Below, piece by piece: positions 54,423 through 62,229 of a DNA stretch of 64,000 bases. A program made the position numbers and the translations under genes. The stretch comes from Ferrovibrio sp041906005 (GTDB taxonomy: Bacteria > Pseudomonadota > Alphaproteobacteria > Ferrovibrionales > Ferrovibrionaceae): positions 1,612,001 through 1,676,000 of the forward strand of contig NZ_JAYRJY010000001.1 of assembly GCF_041906005.1 (NCBI RefSeq), given 5' to 3'. Position 1 is the stretch's first letter, and the number at the start of each line of letters is the position of its first letter. The notes under the pieces are model-generated. The model made no database searches. It saw nothing but the letters and a program-made list of their open reading frames with translations, and had not been told where the DNA came from.

Positions 54423-55229
54423 ATGAAACATCGCGGCCTTTTCCTTCTGCAGCTGGGTTTCACATTGCTGGTCTGCGCCTTCCTGATCGTGCCGGTGATC
54501 CTGTCGATCATGGCCGGCCTGACGGTGAATTACTTCATCGGCATCGAAAGCGGCCTGACCCTGCGCTGGGTGTTCGAGGTGTGGAACGGCTATCGCGACA
54601 CCATCTTCCTTTCCATCGGGCTGTCGATTGCCTGCCTTGCCGTGACGCTGCTGCTGGGCGTACCGACCGCCTATGTACTGGCCAAACGCCAGAGCGCGCT
54701 GACCCGGGCCATCGAGGAATTGCTGGTGATGCCGGTGGCCGTGCCCGGCTTGGCTACCGCGTTGGCTCTGATCGTCACCTATGGCGCGCTGTCGGGTTTC
54801 CGCACCTCCTGGGGCTTCATCCTGGTCGGCCATGTGCTGTTCACCCTGCCGTTCATGGTGCGCAGCGTGCTGGCCGTGCTGATGGCAATCGACCTGCAGA
54901 CTCTGGAGGAAGGCGCCGCCTCGCTGGGTGCCGGCTTCTGGCAGCGCTTCCGCGACATCGTGCTGCCCAATTGCAGCGCCGGTATTCTGGCCGGTTCGCT
55001 GATGGTGGTGACGCTCTCGATGGGTGAATTCAACATGACCTGGCTGCTGCACACGCCGCTGACCAAGACGCTGCCGGTGGGTCTGGCCGATGCCTATGCG
55101 TCGCTCAGACTCGAAATCGGCAGCGCCTATACCCTGGTGTTTTTCCTGATGATCATGCCGCTGCTGCTGGCGATGCAGCATTTCGCCAAGCCGCGTGCGC
55201 CGAAATTCGTGGCGGAGGAATCCGAATGA
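54423..55229 (+). CDS. ABC transporter permease (second)
   Basis: 268 aa, six predicted spans, and an EAA loop DLQTLEEGAASLGAGFWQRFRDIVLPNCSAG at about 158-188. The ATG at 54423 follows GGGAGAGC. Its stop overlaps the ATPase start (ATGA). Partner of the first permease. Confidence 0.88.
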   Translation: MKHRGLFLLQLGFTLLVCAFLIVPVILSIMAGLTVNYFIGIESGLTLRWVFEVWNGYRDTIFLSIGLSIACLAVTLLLGVPTAYVLAKRQSALTRAIEELLVMPVAVPGLATALALIVTYGALSGFRTSWGFILVGHVLFTLPFMVRSVLAVLMAIDLQTLEEGAASLGAGFWQRFRDIVLPNCSAGILAGSLMVVTLSMGEFNMTWLLHTPLTKTLPVGLADAYASLRLEIGSAYTLVFFLMIMPLLLAMQHFAKPRAPKFVAEESE

Positions 55230-56272
55230 CCAATACGACCAAGCCGCTCGCCATCGCACTGACAAACTGCGCGAAAACCTTCCCCGATGGCACCAAGGCA
55301 CTGGAGCCGCTGGACCTTGCCATCCATGCAGGGGAAACGGTGGTGTTCCTCGGTCCCTCGGGCTGCGGCAAGACCACCACCTTGCGCATCATCGCGGGAC
55401 TGGAAGAGCCAGATGCCGGCGGTCGCGTGCTGTTCGACGGCGAGGATGTGACGCGCCTGCCGATCGAGCAGCGCAACGTGGGCATGGTGTTCCAGTCCTA
55501 CGCGTTGTTTCCCAACATGACAGTGGCCGAGAATATCGGCTATGGGCTGAAGATCCGCAAAACGCCGGCCGCCCAGATCAAGGCCCGCGTGGCCGAGATG
55601 CTGGGCATGATGCGCATCGAGAAACTGGCCGATCGCCGCATCGACCAGCTTTCCGGCGGCCAGCGCCAGCGCGTGGCCCTGGCGCGCGCCATCGCCGTGC
55701 GGCCGCGCGCCCTGCTGCTGGACGAACCGCTCACGGCGCTGGACGCCAAGCTGCGCGACACGTTGCGGCTGGAGATCGATACCCTGCTGCGCAGCCTGCA
55801 GATCACGGCGATCTATGTGACGCATGACCAGGCCGAGGCGATGGCGCTGGGCGACCGCATCGTCGTGATGGAACACGGCCGCGTGGCGCAGATCGGCAAG
55901 CCGCGCGAAATCTATCAGCGCCCCAGCACGCGCTTCGTCGCCGAATTCATCGGCACCATGAACCGCCTGACCGGTGCGTCGCGCGACGGCATGTTCACTT
56001 GTCGCGCCGGAGACCTGGCCTGGGCCGAGGTGCCGCAGCATGCCACCGAGATCCTGTTCCGTCCCGAAGACATCCGCATCGCCGAAAGCCATGAGCAGAC
56101 CGGCCTGCAGGGCACCGTTGCCGCCGCGTTTTTCCTGGGCGACCGTACGCGGCTGTTCGTCGAGGTGGGCGAGGCACAGCCGTTGGTGATCGAAAGCACC
56201 GCGCGGCGTGATTTCAGCCACGGCGAAACCGTGCGACTGGCCATCGACCCGCGTGGCCTGCTGGTTCTGTAA
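55226..56272 (+). CDS. ABC transporter ATP-binding protein (PotA/FbpC-like)
   Basis: 348 aa: Walker A GPSGCGKTT, Q-loop VFQSYALFPNMTVAEN, signature LSGGQRQRVALARAIA, Walker B ALLLDEPLTALD, H-switch YVTHDQAEAMALGD. The C-terminal TOBE-type domain covers about 245-348. Full ATPase of the importer, overlapping the permease stop by ATGA. Confidence 0.92.
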   Translation: MTNTTKPLAIALTNCAKTFPDGTKALEPLDLAIHAGETVVFLGPSGCGKTTTLRIIAGLEEPDAGGRVLFDGEDVTRLPIEQRNVGMVFQSYALFPNMTVAENIGYGLKIRKTPAAQIKARVAEMLGMMRIEKLADRRIDQLSGGQRQRVALARAIAVRPRALLLDEPLTALDAKLRDTLRLEIDTLLRSLQITAIYVTHDQAEAMALGDRIVVMEHGRVAQIGKPREIYQRPSTRFVAEFIGTMNRLTGASRDGMFTCRAGDLAWAEVPQHATEILFRPEDIRIAESHEQTGLQGTVAAAFFLGDRTRLFVEVGEAQPLVIESTARRDFSHGETVRLAIDPRGLLVL

Positions 56273-56283
56273 GGAGTATCGTC

Positions 56284-57108
56284 ATGCTGATCGCGCAGAT
56301 CACCGACACCCATATCAAGCTGCCCGGCAAGCTGGCTTACAAGAAGGTGGACACCGCGGCGATGCTGGAACGCTGCGTGCAGGAGCTGCTGGCCCTGAAG
56401 CCGCAGCCTGACCTGATCCTGCTGACCGGCGATCTGGTCGATCTGGGCCGGCCGGAGGAATATGACCATCTGAAATCGATCCTCGCGCCGCTGCAGCAGC
56501 GCATCATTGCCGTGCCCGGCAACCATGACGAACGCAACGCCATGCGCGATGCCTTCGCCCATAGCGGCTATCTGCCGGCGCAGCGCGACAGCTTCCTGCA
56601 ATTTTCCATCGACAATGACTATCCGCTGCGCATCGTGGGGCTGGATACCCTGATCCCCGGCCAGGGCGGCGGCGAGTTATGCGCCGAGCGTCTGGACTGG
56701 CTGGACAAGACGCTGGGGCAGAAGCCCGATGCGCCGACCCTGGTGATCATGCATCACCCGCCTTTCGAGACCGGCATCGGCCATATGGACAAGATCGGCC
56801 TGAAGGGCCGCGAGGATTTCGCCACGATCATGGCGCGCCATTCGCAGGTGGAACTGATCCTGTGCGGTCACCTGCATCGCACCATCCGCGCCGATGTGGG
56901 CGGCCGCCCTGCGCTGACCTGCCCCAGCCCGGCCCATCAGGTGGCACTCGACATCGACCCGGAGGCCCCGAGCCAGTTCCGCATGGAACCGCCGGGCTTC
57001 ATGCTGCATTGGTGGAATGACGGCCGGCTGATCAGCCACACGGCCTTCATCGGCGATTACGACGGGCCCTATCCGTTTTTTGATGCCAGCGGCAAGCTGA
57101 TCGACTGA
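56284..57108 (+). CDS. GpdQ-like class III cyclic/glycerophosphodiester phosphodiesterase
   Basis: 274 aa, calcineurin-like metallophosphoesterase fold with all metal ligands: D-x-H (DTH at residues 8-10), GD (TGDLVDLG), GNHDE, HHP (MHHPPF), and GHLHR. The tail ALTCPSPAHQVALDI, then GFMLHWWNDGRLISHTAFIGDYDGPYPFF resembles GpdQ of Enterobacter and its relatives. It hydrolyses phosphodiesters such as glycerophosphodiesters or cyclic nucleotides in the cytosol. Starts 12 bp after the ATPase, the last gene of the operon, so it probably cuts the imported compound. Confidence 0.88.
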   Translation: MLIAQITDTHIKLPGKLAYKKVDTAAMLERCVQELLALKPQPDLILLTGDLVDLGRPEEYDHLKSILAPLQQRIIAVPGNHDERNAMRDAFAHSGYLPAQRDSFLQFSIDNDYPLRIVGLDTLIPGQGGGELCAERLDWLDKTLGQKPDAPTLVIMHHPPFETGIGHMDKIGLKGREDFATIMARHSQVELILCGHLHRTIRADVGGRPALTCPSPAHQVALDIDPEAPSQFRMEPPGFMLHWWNDGRLISHTAFIGDYDGPYPFFDASGKLID

Positions 57109-57113
57109 CGCCG

Positions 57114-58559
57114 TCAGTCCTTCAGCGCGTCCTTCCAGAACGGACGGATCGCGGCGAAATCGTCCCAGGCATCACCAAGCTGGGCAAGCTGCAGCTGCTG
57201 GCGGCCGGCAAACCACGCGGTGATCGCCGCCGTCGCCGTGCCATGGCCGGCATCGGGCAGAAGGTCGCGCACCAGTCGCCCGCCCACATCGGCATCATTC
57301 AATGCGCCCAGACAATCCTGCAGGCGGCTGAGGGCGGCAATGAAACGGCGCGTATCCTTCCGGCTGAATAACGGCCGGAAGAATTCGGCGGCATAACGCA
57401 GTTTCTTGGCGCGGATGCGCAACTCATGCAGGCTTTCGATCGGCAGCTCGGCATGCTGCACACCCAGCGCCTTCACCTTCTTGCGCCGTTTGCGCAGCAT
57501 CTGCGCGGCGAACCGCTCGGCCGGCTGGGCGGCCAGATCCGCATCGGCCAGCGCGCTGCCATCCATCACGCGATCGGCCAGCCTGGCGAAGCCGAGCCGC
57601 AATGCGGCCAGCCGCGGCGATTGCAGCGCCGAGACCAATGCCACCTGGGCGGCGGCACGGTGGTCTTCCAGGATGATGCGCAGATGCTGCAACGCTTTGA
57701 CGTCGTCGAGTTCGCGATGCAGCGGTGCCAGCGTTTCGGCCAGGAAGACATCGAGATCGCGTTTGCGTCCCAATGGCCCGTTCAGCCAGCGCAGTTCCTC
57801 GACCAGCGGCATCATGACGGCTTCGCGCAGCATCGGCGCGAAGAGGCCCAGCGCCGAACGCAGCCGGCGCAGCGCCACCCGCATCTGATGCACGCCTTCG
57901 GCATCGAAGTCGCGCAGCACCGGCAGCAGGTTGGCATCGAATTGCAGCAGGCAATGCCGCAGGATCGCGGCGCAGGCCGATGCCGCGTCGCCATCATCGG
58001 TCAATTCGAAGGGGATGGTGCCGGCGCGCTGCGGCTGCGGTTCGATCAGGCCCAGCGTGGCGGCCAGATGCACCAGCGGGGCCGGGCCGCTCCAATACGC
58101 CGGCAGATCGGCGTCAAGCTCGGCAGCGAGCCTGTGCAGGATCGGCAGTGTGCCCGGCGGACCCTGCAGCAGGATTTCGCCCGCCTCGGCATTGCGATCA
58201 TCGCAACGCAGCGTCAGCTTGGCCGTTTCGATGGTGATCTGATGTCCATCGCGTTCCAGGCTGCTGGCTTGCGCGGTGCGGCGCAGCGCGGCCAGACCTT
58301 CCAGGGCAAGGTGGGCATCGAAAGCCGGCGGATCGGCCAGAGCCAGGCCGGCCACCGGCAGCAAATCATGCTCGCCACCATGGCTGCCGGCGAGACAGAG
58401 CCAGCCGGCGGCGGCGAAGCGGCGGTTGTCGGTATCGCAGAGCATCATGCCGGTCTGGTGGCGGCGCGCGGGCAGGCCCTGCAATAAGGGGGCGCGGCGC
58501 GCCTGGGCGAGGCTGCCCGCGGCGAGACCGAGACGCAGCAACGCGGGCTGATCGCTCAT
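57114..58559 (-). CDS. CHAD domain protein with degenerate N-terminal CYTH-like region
   Basis: 481 aa. The C-terminal half (about 225-470) is a CHAD domain: HQMRVALRRLRSALGLFAPML with paired helices, and HELRIRAKKLRYAAEFFRPLFSRKDTRRFI, the conserved H-x3-R motif occurring twice. The first 200 residues lack a clear CYTH active site. CHAD domains bind polyphosphate granules. The ATG at 58559 (MSDQPALLRLG) is preferred; the longer frame to 58601 begins with TTG and poly-T codons. Convergent with the phosphodiesterase, 5 bp apart. Confidence 0.8.
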   Translation of the reverse strand: MSDQPALLRLGLAAGSLAQARRAPLLQGLPARRHQTGMMLCDTDNRRFAAAGWLCLAGSHGGEHDLLPVAGLALADPPAFDAHLALEGLAALRRTAQASSLERDGHQITIETAKLTLRCDDRNAEAGEILLQGPPGTLPILHRLAAELDADLPAYWSGPAPLVHLAATLGLIEPQPQRAGTIPFELTDDGDAASACAAILRHCLLQFDANLLPVLRDFDAEGVHQMRVALRRLRSALGLFAPMLREAVMMPLVEELRWLNGPLGRKRDLDVFLAETLAPLHRELDDVKALQHLRIILEDHRAAAQVALVSALQSPRLAALRLGFARLADRVMDGSALADADLAAQPAERFAAQMLRKRRKKVKALGVQHAELPIESLHELRIRAKKLRYAAEFFRPLFSRKDTRRFIAALSRLQDCLGALNDADVGGRLVRDLLPDAGHGTATAAITAWFAGRQQLQLAQLGDAWDDFAAIRPFWKDALKD

Positions 58560-58881
58560 GGCGGCGGACTCTACCGGAGCCTCAGAAAAAAAGTCAAACA
58601 ACTCAGATGTTTACAATTGTTACAGTTCTGCGAAATCAGACTTTTACGCCCTAATTCCGCCCCTTTTGCCCGCTTATATAGCGTCATTGCAGCAGGCGGC
58701 TTTCGCAAGCCTGTCTCCGTGCCGCCCGGTTCCCTCCGCCTATCCCCCCAGGCCAGAACCGGGCGGCTTTTTTTATCGCCTGGCCCCGTCCATCATGCAC
58801 CCCGGTATCCTGCTTAATACTCTCGTTACGCTTGTGCGGCAGGCTTCCAGCCACAGCCGCCATGGCTGCGAGTGAGGTCGG
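58560..58881. other. 322-bp gene-free region with an RNA candidate
   Basis: AT-rich start (58590-58640), a TATATA element at 58675-58680, then the hairpins described as the next feature. No coding frame with a ribosome site is seen before the GAF gene at 58882. Confidence 0.6.
58687..58780 (+). ncRNA. candidate structured RNA with terminator and CU-rich loop
   Basis: A small hairpin CAGGC...GCCTG (58691-58711), then a terminator-like stem GCCGCCCGGTTC (58723-58734) with GAACCGGGCGGC (58757-58768), followed by seven T. The terminator loop contains CCCTCCGCC and CCCCCC. A TATATA lies just upstream, but a clear -35 box does not. It resembles the sRNA candidate at 19159 in having an exposed CU-rich segment. 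No protein gene ends here, so the terminator is otherwise unexplained. Confidence 0.4.
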
Positions 58882-59385
58882 ATGGACAAGACCAATGCGG
58901 CAATCCGCGCCACCAATAGTGGCGCTCAGGGGCTGGAGCCGATCTACGAGGCGATCTGCCACGACATCGCGGCGCAGTTGGGCTGCACGCGGGCAAGCGT
59001 GTGGCTGTTCAGCCTGGCCGGCGATGCCATCCACTGCCAATGCCTGCTGGATCGGCGCGAAACCAATTTTCCGGCCGACATGATCCTGACAGCGGCCAGC
59101 ATGCCGTTGTATTTCGACATGATCTGCACGGACCGCCTGCTGGTGATTCCCGATTACGCCCAGCATCCGGCCACCCGCAATCTGGCCGCGCCCTATGCCC
59201 GCACCAGCGGCATCCGCGCCCTGATCGACATCATGGTGCCCGATCAGCAAGGCCTGCCCATCGCCATCGTTTCCGCCGAACAGGATCGCCCGCGCGAGTG
59301 GAGCGAGGCCGATATCCTCTACATGTATCAGATCGCCAACCTGCTGACGCTGACGTTCAAATACCGCGGTCGGGTCGCGGCCTGA
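58882..59385 (+). CDS. GAF domain protein
   Basis: 167 aa, one GAF domain: YEAICHDIAAQLGCTRASVWLFSLAGDAIHCQCLLDR, then DRLLVIPDYAQHPATRNLAAPYARTSGIRALIDIMVPDQQGLPIAIVSAEQDRPREWSEADILYMYQIANLLTL. No output domain, so it acts as a sensor adaptor or ligand-binding protein. Starts with GTGAGG upstream of ATG. Convergent with the hybrid kinase, 12 bp between stops. Confidence 0.85.
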   Translation: MDKTNAAIRATNSGAQGLEPIYEAICHDIAAQLGCTRASVWLFSLAGDAIHCQCLLDRRETNFPADMILTAASMPLYFDMICTDRLLVIPDYAQHPATRNLAAPYARTSGIRALIDIMVPDQQGLPIAIVSAEQDRPREWSEADILYMYQIANLLTLTFKYRGRVAA

Positions 59386-59397
59386 GCATTTCCCGGC

Positions 59398-61656
59398 TTA
59401 TTCGCCCAACAATACCTTGATCGCTTCGGCCAGTTCGGCCTTGCGGACCGGCTTGTTCAGAATCCGCGTGACATCCTGGAACCGGGTGCCGTGCAAGCGA
59501 TCCCCTTCGCTGGAACCCGACATGAACAGGATCGGCATGTCAGGCTTCTTCGCCAGGATGCGGTCGGCCAATGCAATACCATCCATGCCGCCGGGCATCT
59601 GGATATCGGTCAGCACCAGATCGATCGGCAAACCGCGCCGCATTTCATCCAGGGCGGCGGCAGCCGTGGCGGCAGGCAGCACCGCAAATCCCAGACTGCC
59701 GAGCAGGGCTGCCATGGTGGCGCGCACATCGGGATTGTCATCGATGCACAGCACCAGACGGCGGCCGGATTCCTGCTCCGGCCGCAGATGCGCCGCACCG
59801 GCATCCAGCGCCGGCAGATAGAGCCGGAATTCCGTGCCCTGGCCCGGTTGACTGTCGACTTCGACATATCCCCCCGATTGGGCAATGAAGCCGTAGACCA
59901 TCGACAGGCCGAGTCCGGTGCCCTTGCCGATATCCTTGGTGGTGAAGAAGGGCTCGAAAATCCGGGCCAGAACCTCGGGCGTCATGCCGGCGCCCGTATC
60001 GCGCAGCCCGATCATCACATAATGGCCTTCGGGCACCGTGCGCGAGGCAATCACCCTCGGCTCATGCAGGTAGGTGGAAGCCGTGCGGATGGTGAGATGA
60101 CCAGCCCCCTGCATGGCATCGCGGGCATTGAGAGCGATATTCAGGATTGCATTTTCAAGTTCGCCGGTATCGGCTTCCACGACCTGCGAGCCGGATGCCA
60201 GGCGCAGGTCCATCGAAATGCTGCCGCCCAGGGTGCGTTCGAGCATATCGAGCATGCCGCCGATCTGCGCGTTGATGTCGATACGCGCCGGATTGAGTTT
60301 CTGCCGCCGGCCGAAAGCCAGCAGACGGCGCGTCAGATCGGCACCGCGGCTCGCGTTGCGCAAGGCCTGCTCGATCAGGCGTGTGCTTTCGCCGTCATGC
60401 ACCCGATCACTCAGCAATTCCAGATTGCCGACGATCACGGCCAGAAGATTGTTGAAATCATGGGCTATGCCGCCAGTGAGCTGACCCAGCGCCTCCATCT
60501 TCTGCGCCTGACGCAACTGGTCGCGTAATTCTTCGGCTTGGCGACGTTCCGTCATGTCGCGGGTTATGTTCACGAAGCCGGTCAGGCTGCCCTCGGCATC
60601 ACGCAGGGCCGTGATCACCACGCTGGCCCAGAAACGGCTGCCGTCCTTGCGCTGGCGCCATTCCTCATTCACATAACGGCCCTTCTCGGCCGCGATGCGC
60701 AAGGCCTGGCTGGGTGCATCGATATTCAGATCGTTGTCGATGTAATATTGATCGCGCGGCTGGCCGATGGCTTCTGCGGGGCTGTAGCCGGTCAGGTTCT
60801 GCGCACCGGCATTCCAGGTCATCACCTTGCCCTCGGCATCCATCATGAAGATGGCGTAGTCGGTGATCGAATCGACCAGCAGCCGAATGCGCGCTTCGCT
60901 CTCGCGGCGCCGTTCCTCGCTGCGGCGATACTTGCTCAGATCATGAATCACACCGACGAACATCGGCCCGCCATCCTCCTCGAAGGAGCCCACCGCGAGT
61001 TCGAAGGGGAACACGGTTCCATCCTTGCGCTGGCCCAGCACTTCGCGGCCGATGCCGATAATGCGTTTGTCGCCAGTATCCAGGTGGTGGCGGATATAAC
61101 CATCATGTGCCGAACGGTGCGGCTCCGGCATCAGCATGGAGACATTGCGGCCCAACACTTCGGCCGGGGCATACCCGAACAGTTTCTCGCAGGCAGGATT
61201 ATACAGCTTCACACTGCCACGCGCGTCGATCAGGATCAGGCCGTCGATGGCCGTATCCACCACCTGCTTGAAGCGCTCCTCGCTGCGCCGGTATTTGCTC
61301 AGATCATGGATCACGCCGACAAACATCTGACGACCATCACGCTGATATTCGCCGATCGCCAGCTCAAACGGGAACGCCGTGCCGTCCTTGCGCCGGCCCC
61401 ACACTTCGCGGCCGATGCCGATGATGCGTTTTTCGCCGGTATCGCGGTAACGCCGGATGTAGCCGTCATGGGCGGAATGGTCCGGCTCGGGCATCAGCAT
61501 CGAGACGTTGCGGCCCAGCACCTCCTCGGGGCCATAGCCGAACAGTTTCTCGCAGGCCGCATTGAACAGAGCGATACGGCCGTCGGCCTCGATCAGGATG
61601 AGGCCGTCAATGGCGGTGTCCACGACGGCTTGGAGAAAATCGTCGTTCATGCCCAT
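59398..61656 (-). CDS. soluble hybrid histidine kinase with two FixL-type heme-PAS domains
   Basis: 752 aa, no TM. Residues about 8-125 and 128-246 are near-duplicate PAS domains. Each carries the BjFixL heme-pocket set at identical spacing: His63/His184 (proximal), Arg83/Arg204 at +20, Ile78/Ile199 at +15, Leu99/Leu220 at +36, Ile101/Val222 at +38; Arg at +6 in the first and His190 in the second. A third PAS (about 255-370) lacks the His. HisKA H-box His399 (GGIAHDFNN) and HATPase (GTGLGLSMVYGF) follow. The C-terminal receiver has phospho-Asp684 in LVLTDIQMPGG. Likely an oxygen/redox-sensing kinase. Divergent from a response regulator. Confidence 0.9.
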   Translation of the reverse strand: MGMNDDFLQAVVDTAIDGLILIEADGRIALFNAACEKLFGYGPEEVLGRNVSMLMPEPDHSAHDGYIRRYRDTGEKRIIGIGREVWGRRKDGTAFPFELAIGEYQRDGRQMFVGVIHDLSKYRRSEERFKQVVDTAIDGLILIDARGSVKLYNPACEKLFGYAPAEVLGRNVSMLMPEPHRSAHDGYIRHHLDTGDKRIIGIGREVLGQRKDGTVFPFELAVGSFEEDGGPMFVGVIHDLSKYRRSEERRRESEARIRLLVDSITDYAIFMMDAEGKVMTWNAGAQNLTGYSPAEAIGQPRDQYYIDNDLNIDAPSQALRIAAEKGRYVNEEWRQRKDGSRFWASVVITALRDAEGSLTGFVNITRDMTERRQAEELRDQLRQAQKMEALGQLTGGIAHDFNNLLAVIVGNLELLSDRVHDGESTRLIEQALRNASRGADLTRRLLAFGRRQKLNPARIDINAQIGGMLDMLERTLGGSISMDLRLASGSQVVEADTGELENAILNIALNARDAMQGAGHLTIRTASTYLHEPRVIASRTVPEGHYVMIGLRDTGAGMTPEVLARIFEPFFTTKDIGKGTGLGLSMVYGFIAQSGGYVEVDSQPGQGTEFRLYLPALDAGAAHLRPEQESGRRLVLCIDDNPDVRATMAALLGSLGFAVLPAATAAAALDEMRRGLPIDLVLTDIQMPGGMDGIALADRILAKKPDMPILFMSGSSEGDRLHGTRFQDVTRILNKPVRKAELAEAIKVLLGE

Positions 61657-61799
61657 TGCCGTAGATCGTTGATATTACAAAAAAATTCTATCTGAAATAG
61701 AGGTTTTCCGATCTGAATTCCCGGCTAGAATGGAAAAAACCCTGTCCAAAGACAACATTTATTTCCATGTCCTAGCGAGCCGATATCTGGATCAACACC

Positions 61800-62186
61800 A
61801 TGCCGCGTATTCTGGTGGTCGACGACAATGCCGAATTCGGGCGCATCCTCCAGGCCCATCTGACCGCCCATGGCCATGAGGTCGTGACGGCGCGGGACGG
61901 CGATCATGGCCTGGCCCTGATCGAGCAGGAGAGCTTCGATATCGTCCTCACCGACATCCTGATGCCGCAGCGTGACGGCATCGAGGTGCTGCGCCAGGTG
62001 AAGCAGCGCTGGCCGGCCCTGCCAGTGATCGCGGTGTCGGGCGGGGGCTGGATCAAGGCCGGGGACCTGCTCGACATGGCCGAGCGGCTGGGCGCCGACC
62101 GCGTGTTGCAGAAGCCGGTGCGGCGCGACGATCTGCTGGCCGCCGTCGATGCCCTGCTGAATGAGGTGCTGCCCGACGAGGGCTGA
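61800..62186 (+). CDS. single-domain response regulator (CheY-like)
   Basis: 128 aa receiver with Asp8/Asp9 (LVVDDN), phospho-acceptor Asp52 (IVLTDILMPQRDG), Ser and Lys in VSGGGW and LQKPVRRDD. No DNA-binding domain. It is divergent from the heme-PAS kinase across 143 bp and may be its partner or its phosphate sink. Confidence 0.88.
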   Translation: MPRILVVDDNAEFGRILQAHLTAHGHEVVTARDGDHGLALIEQESFDIVLTDILMPQRDGIEVLRQVKQRWPALPVIAVSGGGWIKAGDLLDMAERLGADRVLQKPVRRDDLLAAVDALLNEVLPDEG

Positions 62187-62229
62187 CCGCGCTCAGGACG
62201 CGCGGATCGCTGCGGCCCTTATTCCGCGA

